This document shows, in pieces, positions 61,686-64,000 of a stretch of 64,000 nt of DNA. This DNA is from Sphingopyxis microcysteis (lineage in GTDB: Bacteria; Pseudomonadota; Alphaproteobacteria; Sphingomonadales; Sphingomonadaceae). The stretch spans positions 620,001 through 684,000 of the forward strand of contig NZ_JAANYY010000002.1 of the NCBI RefSeq assembly GCF_012274265.1. The letters run 5' to 3'. How positions within the stretch are numbered: position 1 is the stretch's first letter; every line of letters begins with the position of its first letter. Both the position numbers and the translations under genes were made by a program. Under the pieces are notes generated by a model. The model was not told the DNA's origin and did no database searches. It worked only from the letters and a program-made list of their open reading frames with translations.

Positions 61686-61762
61686 CGTCGCCCCCGCGGA
61701 GGCGGGGGCCGCCGTCGGCGTAGCGCAAGGCTGCCAGCGGCCCCCGCCTTCGCGGGGGCGAC
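61686..61762. repeat. Palindromic intergenic repeat, family B
   Basis: CGTCGCCCCCGCGGAGGCGG with GGGCCGCC mirrors GGCCCCCGCCTTCGCGGGGG with CGAC. It lies between converging genes. Confidence 0.92.
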
Positions 61763-61772
61763 AGCCATCAAC

Positions 61773-62207
61773 TCAATTCAGCACAAACCCCATAAACGCA
61801 TGGACGCACAGCGCGAGCAGCGCGAGGCTGGCCAAGGCGAACACCAGGAAGCGCCACATCACGCGGTTGACCGTCACTTGGATCAGGCTGTGAACGATCC
61901 GCAAGACCACATAGGCCCAGGCGAGCTGGGCGTTGAGTCCGCCGCCCATGCCGCCGACCGCCAGCGCGATCGCGACCGCGTAGAACACCGTCGGCTGTTC
62001 CATCAGATGGTTGTAGTTGTGCGCCTTCCACTGCACTTCGGCAGGCAAGACATCGTCGAGCCCCCTGCCGGTCGTCCCCACCAGATTCTTCGCGTCGATC
62101 TTGGCGCGCTGCATGGCGGGAATGCGTGTCGCATACATCCACACCCACATGGTCATCGACCAAAGCGCGAGCGTGGCGACCGGCCCAAGAATGTCGTTCG
62201 TATCCAT
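61773..62207 (-). CDS. MAPEG family membrane protein (copy 1)
   Basis: A 144-residue four-helix membrane protein. The second half contains KAHNYNHLMEQPTVFYAVAI and LAWAYVVLRIVHSLIQVTVNR, the MAPEG signature (glutathione/eicosanoid enzymes in eukaryotes; mostly unassigned in bacteria). Conserved EQPT and the Arg/His in VLRIVHS are intact. It is a tandem paralogue of the gene at 62221. No electrophile- or glutathione-specific neighbour is present. Confidence 0.9.
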   Translation of the reverse strand: MDTNDILGPVATLALWSMTMWVWMYATRIPAMQRAKIDAKNLVGTTGRGLDDVLPAEVQWKAHNYNHLMEQPTVFYAVAIALAVGGMGGGLNAQLAWAYVVLRIVHSLIQVTVNRVMWRFLVFALASLALLALCVHAFMGFVLN

Positions 62208-62220
62208 ATATTGTCTCCCC

Positions 62221-62652
62221 TCAACCCAATGTGGCGATCACCGCCAGCAAAGCCAGCGCGATCAGACAGAAGGTCGCCAGCGCAAAGATCGCGAAGCGCA
62301 CCGGGATCCGGTTGACCGTCGCCTGCCAGAGGCTGTGGACGATGCGCAGCACGACATAGGCCCATGCAAGCCCGCGCGTCAGATCGGTGCTGCCCCCCGA
62401 CAGGTGCAGAAAGATGATCACGGCGTAGAACAGCGTCGGCTGTTCGAGCAGATGCGTATAATTGTGCGATTTCCAGTTGATCGTCGGCGGCAGCACATTT
62501 TCCAGGTCGACCCCGCGCCCGCCTGGCGGCGCGGCGCTGAGGTCGACGCCCGCTTTCGACATCGCCGAAAAACGGGTGACGGCGACCCAGCCGAGCATGA
62601 TGAGTGTCCACAGCGCGAGGACCGCGCCGGGTGCCAGCAGATTTTCAGGCAT
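62221..62652 (-). CDS. MAPEG family membrane protein (copy 2)
   Basis: A 143-residue four-helix protein. KSHNYTHLLEQPTLFYAVII and LAWAYVVLRIVHSLWQATVNR align with copy 1 at nearly every position, while the first helices and loops differ. ATG 62652 lies upstream of copy 1, with 13 nt between the two, so one transcript is likely. Possible glutathione-transferase or peroxidase activity, not provable here. Confidence 0.9.
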   Translation of the reverse strand: MPENLLAPGAVLALWTLIMLGWVAVTRFSAMSKAGVDLSAAPPGGRGVDLENVLPPTINWKSHNYTHLLEQPTLFYAVIIFLHLSGGSTDLTRGLAWAYVVLRIVHSLWQATVNRIPVRFAIFALATFCLIALALLAVIATLG

Positions 62653-62717
62653 TTTGTTCCCCCTCCCAGAATGGACGCGATGCTAGGGCGCGCGCGCCGC
62701 AATGCAATCGCCGAAAT

Positions 62718-63878
62718 TCAGCCCTGCCGGGCGGCGAGTTCGGCGCGGATCGCGGCGCCATCGCCATCGACCTTTGGCGCAAGGCCGAGGTCGCGGGCGG
62801 GCGCGGCGCCATATTTCACCGGCGGCTGCATTTCGTGGAACGCGCCGACGTCGGGGTGGACGCGCGGCCGGAAAAAGCCGGTCGCGGAGAAATGCGGATC
62901 GTCCTTGATGTCCTGCAGGTCGCGCGCCGCCATCGCGGGGATGTCGTTTGCCGCGAACAGCGCCAGCCATTCGGCGGTTGTCTTGGCCGGGGTCTTGCGC
63001 GCGATCTCGCGGTAAACGATCGGCATATGCTGGCCCTTCGCCTTCGCCGCCTCGAACTCGGGCGTTTCGGTCAGCCCCGCGCTGCCGAGGATTGCCATCA
63101 GCCGCGCGGTCGATTCGGGGGTGTAGGGAACGATCGCAAGATAGCCGTCGCTCGTTGGAAAGGGCTGGCGCGTCGGATCGAGCTGGCGCGGATAGCCCGC
63201 GAGACCGAGCGGCGGGTCGAGCGCGGCGTCGCGCAGATGTTCGGTCAGCATGAACGATGCAAAACATTCGAACATCGGCACCTCGACTGCCTGTCCCTCG
63301 CCGGTGCGCAGCTTGTGGATCAGCGCCGCGAGAATGGCCTGCGTGCCGAACTGTCCCGCGATCTTGTCGGCGATCAGCGACGGGAAATAGCGCGGGCGCG
63401 GGTCGCCATCGACGCGCGGCAGCAGGCTGGTGGTGCCGGTCGCGGCCTGGATGACATCGTCATAGGCCTGGAGATCGGCATAGGGGCCGTCCTGCCCGAA
63501 GCCGGTGCCATGGACATAGATGATGTCGTCCTTGATCGCCTTGCAGCCGGCATAGTCGAACCCCAGCTTGGCGATCGCCTTGCCGCGGACATTGTGGAAA
63601 AACACGTCGGCGGTGGCGACGAGGTCGCGGAGCACCGCGGCATCGTCGGGTTTTTTGAGGTCGAGCGCGATCGAGCGCTTGCCGCGATTCACCGTCAGAT
63701 GGATCGATCCCATCGTCGGATCGGGAACCCCGCTGCCCAGATAGCGCGAGATGTCCCCCGTTCCCGGCGTTTCGACCTTGATCACCTCGGCGCCAAGATC
63801 GGCGAGCATTTGCGTCGCATAGGGGCCAAAAATCACGGTGGTGAGGTCGACGATACGGATGCCGGACAGCATGGTCAC
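62718..63878 (-). CDS. CaiB/BaiF family (class III) CoA-transferase
   Basis: A 386-residue CoA-transferase that moves CoA between carboxylic acids. Landmarks: LSGIRIVDLTTVIFGPYATQMLADLGAEVIKVETP, NRGKRSIALDLK, the catalytic Asp in LIADKIAG (formyl-CoA transferase Asp169 type), and DIPAMAARDLQDIKDDPHF at the C-terminus (stretches quoted only as landmarks). GTG 63878 and ATG 63872 are both possible starts. Substrates unknown; candidates include carnitine, formyl, mesaconyl and bile-acid-type CoA esters. It lies 65 bases upstream of MAPEG copy 2. After it, 122 bases to the window end carry no clear gene. Confidence 0.93.
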   Translation of the reverse strand: MTMLSGIRIVDLTTVIFGPYATQMLADLGAEVIKVETPGTGDISRYLGSGVPDPTMGSIHLTVNRGKRSIALDLKKPDDAAVLRDLVATADVFFHNVRGKAIAKLGFDYAGCKAIKDDIIYVHGTGFGQDGPYADLQAYDDVIQAATGTTSLLPRVDGDPRPRYFPSLIADKIAGQFGTQAILAALIHKLRTGEGQAVEVPMFECFASFMLTEHLRDAALDPPLGLAGYPRQLDPTRQPFPTSDGYLAIVPYTPESTARLMAILGSAGLTETPEFEAAKAKGQHMPIVYREIARKTPAKTTAEWLALFAANDIPAMAARDLQDIKDDPHFSATGFFRPRVHPDVGAFHEMQPPVKYGAAPARDLGLAPKVDGDGAAIRAELAARQG

Positions 63879-64000
63879 GCGGTGGCCCCCAACTGGTTCG
63901 ACTTCGATGCCATCCTATGCCTCTCCATTTCCCAACTCGGCCAGAATGGTTGCAGAAGGAAACCGAAAAGGCAATCGGTCGTCCCTATTGCTGGGCGGCA

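Overview
The window is one stretch of high-GC chromosome from an alphaproteobacterium. It is most like a member of the Sphingomonadales, and the gene content and protein style fit Sphingopyxis or a close relative; genus is an inference. Evidence includes the RcnB-like, MAPEG, GIY-YIG and coniferyl-aldehyde-dehydrogenase-type proteins, the set of trp genes beside a PpiD-type chaperone and tpiA, the tpiA-secG-pyrG order, and abundant palindromic repeats between genes. I see no rRNA, CRISPR array, transposase, integrase or phage gene. Nearly all of the window is ordinary core chromosome.

Layout. 0-8 kb: end of a GIY-YIG nuclease gene, a 2-hydroxyacid dehydrogenase divergent from an SH3 protein, an RcnB-like protein, a thiolase, rlmJ divergent from an aldehyde dehydrogenase, and an AI-2E-type permease. 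8-12 kb: tRNA-Leu(CAA), a Gly-rich secreted protein, then a secreted subtilisin divergent from an ECF sigma / anti-sigma pair across a symmetric promoter-like palindrome. 12-18.5 kb: a two-domain PilZ protein, the aguB/aguA pair (agmatine to putrescine), an M28 lipoprotein peptidase and an S9 peptidase. 18.5-24.3 kb: rpsD, a chorismate mutase, two small paralogous secreted Cys proteins, a GIY-YIG-TrmJ fusion built through a palindromic repeat, nrdR, glyA, rpiB and a small two-TM protein. 24.3-35.3 kb: a hydrolase, a cysteine desulfurase + ferredoxin pair, then ppiD-trpE-(MetX-like secreted hydrolase)-trpG-trpD-trpC, and divergent tpiA. 35.5-49 kb: secG, pyrG, a Crp/Fnr regulator, lolC-lolD, a proline-rich secreted protein, glutathione peroxidase, dnaE, an acyl-CoA ligase and a radical SAM protein. 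49-64 kb: moaB, a lytic transglycosylase and a UDG-like protein; the tightly overlapping run etf-QO, TPR, ispE and amidohydrolase; then ilvD with a lipoprotein, NAD(P)HX repair enzyme, RNA methyltransferase, two tandem MAPEG proteins and a CaiB-type CoA transferase.

How genes work together. Chorismate mutase and TrpEGDC share chorismate (trpF, trpA and trpB are not here). AguA/AguB make putrescine. GlyA supplies one-carbon units. ETF-QO, thiolase, acyl-CoA ligase and CoA transferase suggest acyl-CoA catabolism. LolCD, SecG, PpiD and Slt serve the envelope.

The most interesting signals are the in-frame nuclease-methyltransferase fusion whose linker is a palindromic repeat, the two-way ECF-type promoter palindrome, a likely ATT start codon, two paralogous small secreted proteins, a dense set of palindromic repeat families, and a DnaE whose PHP domain has lost the usual histidines. 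I found no clear novel defence or biosynthetic system.
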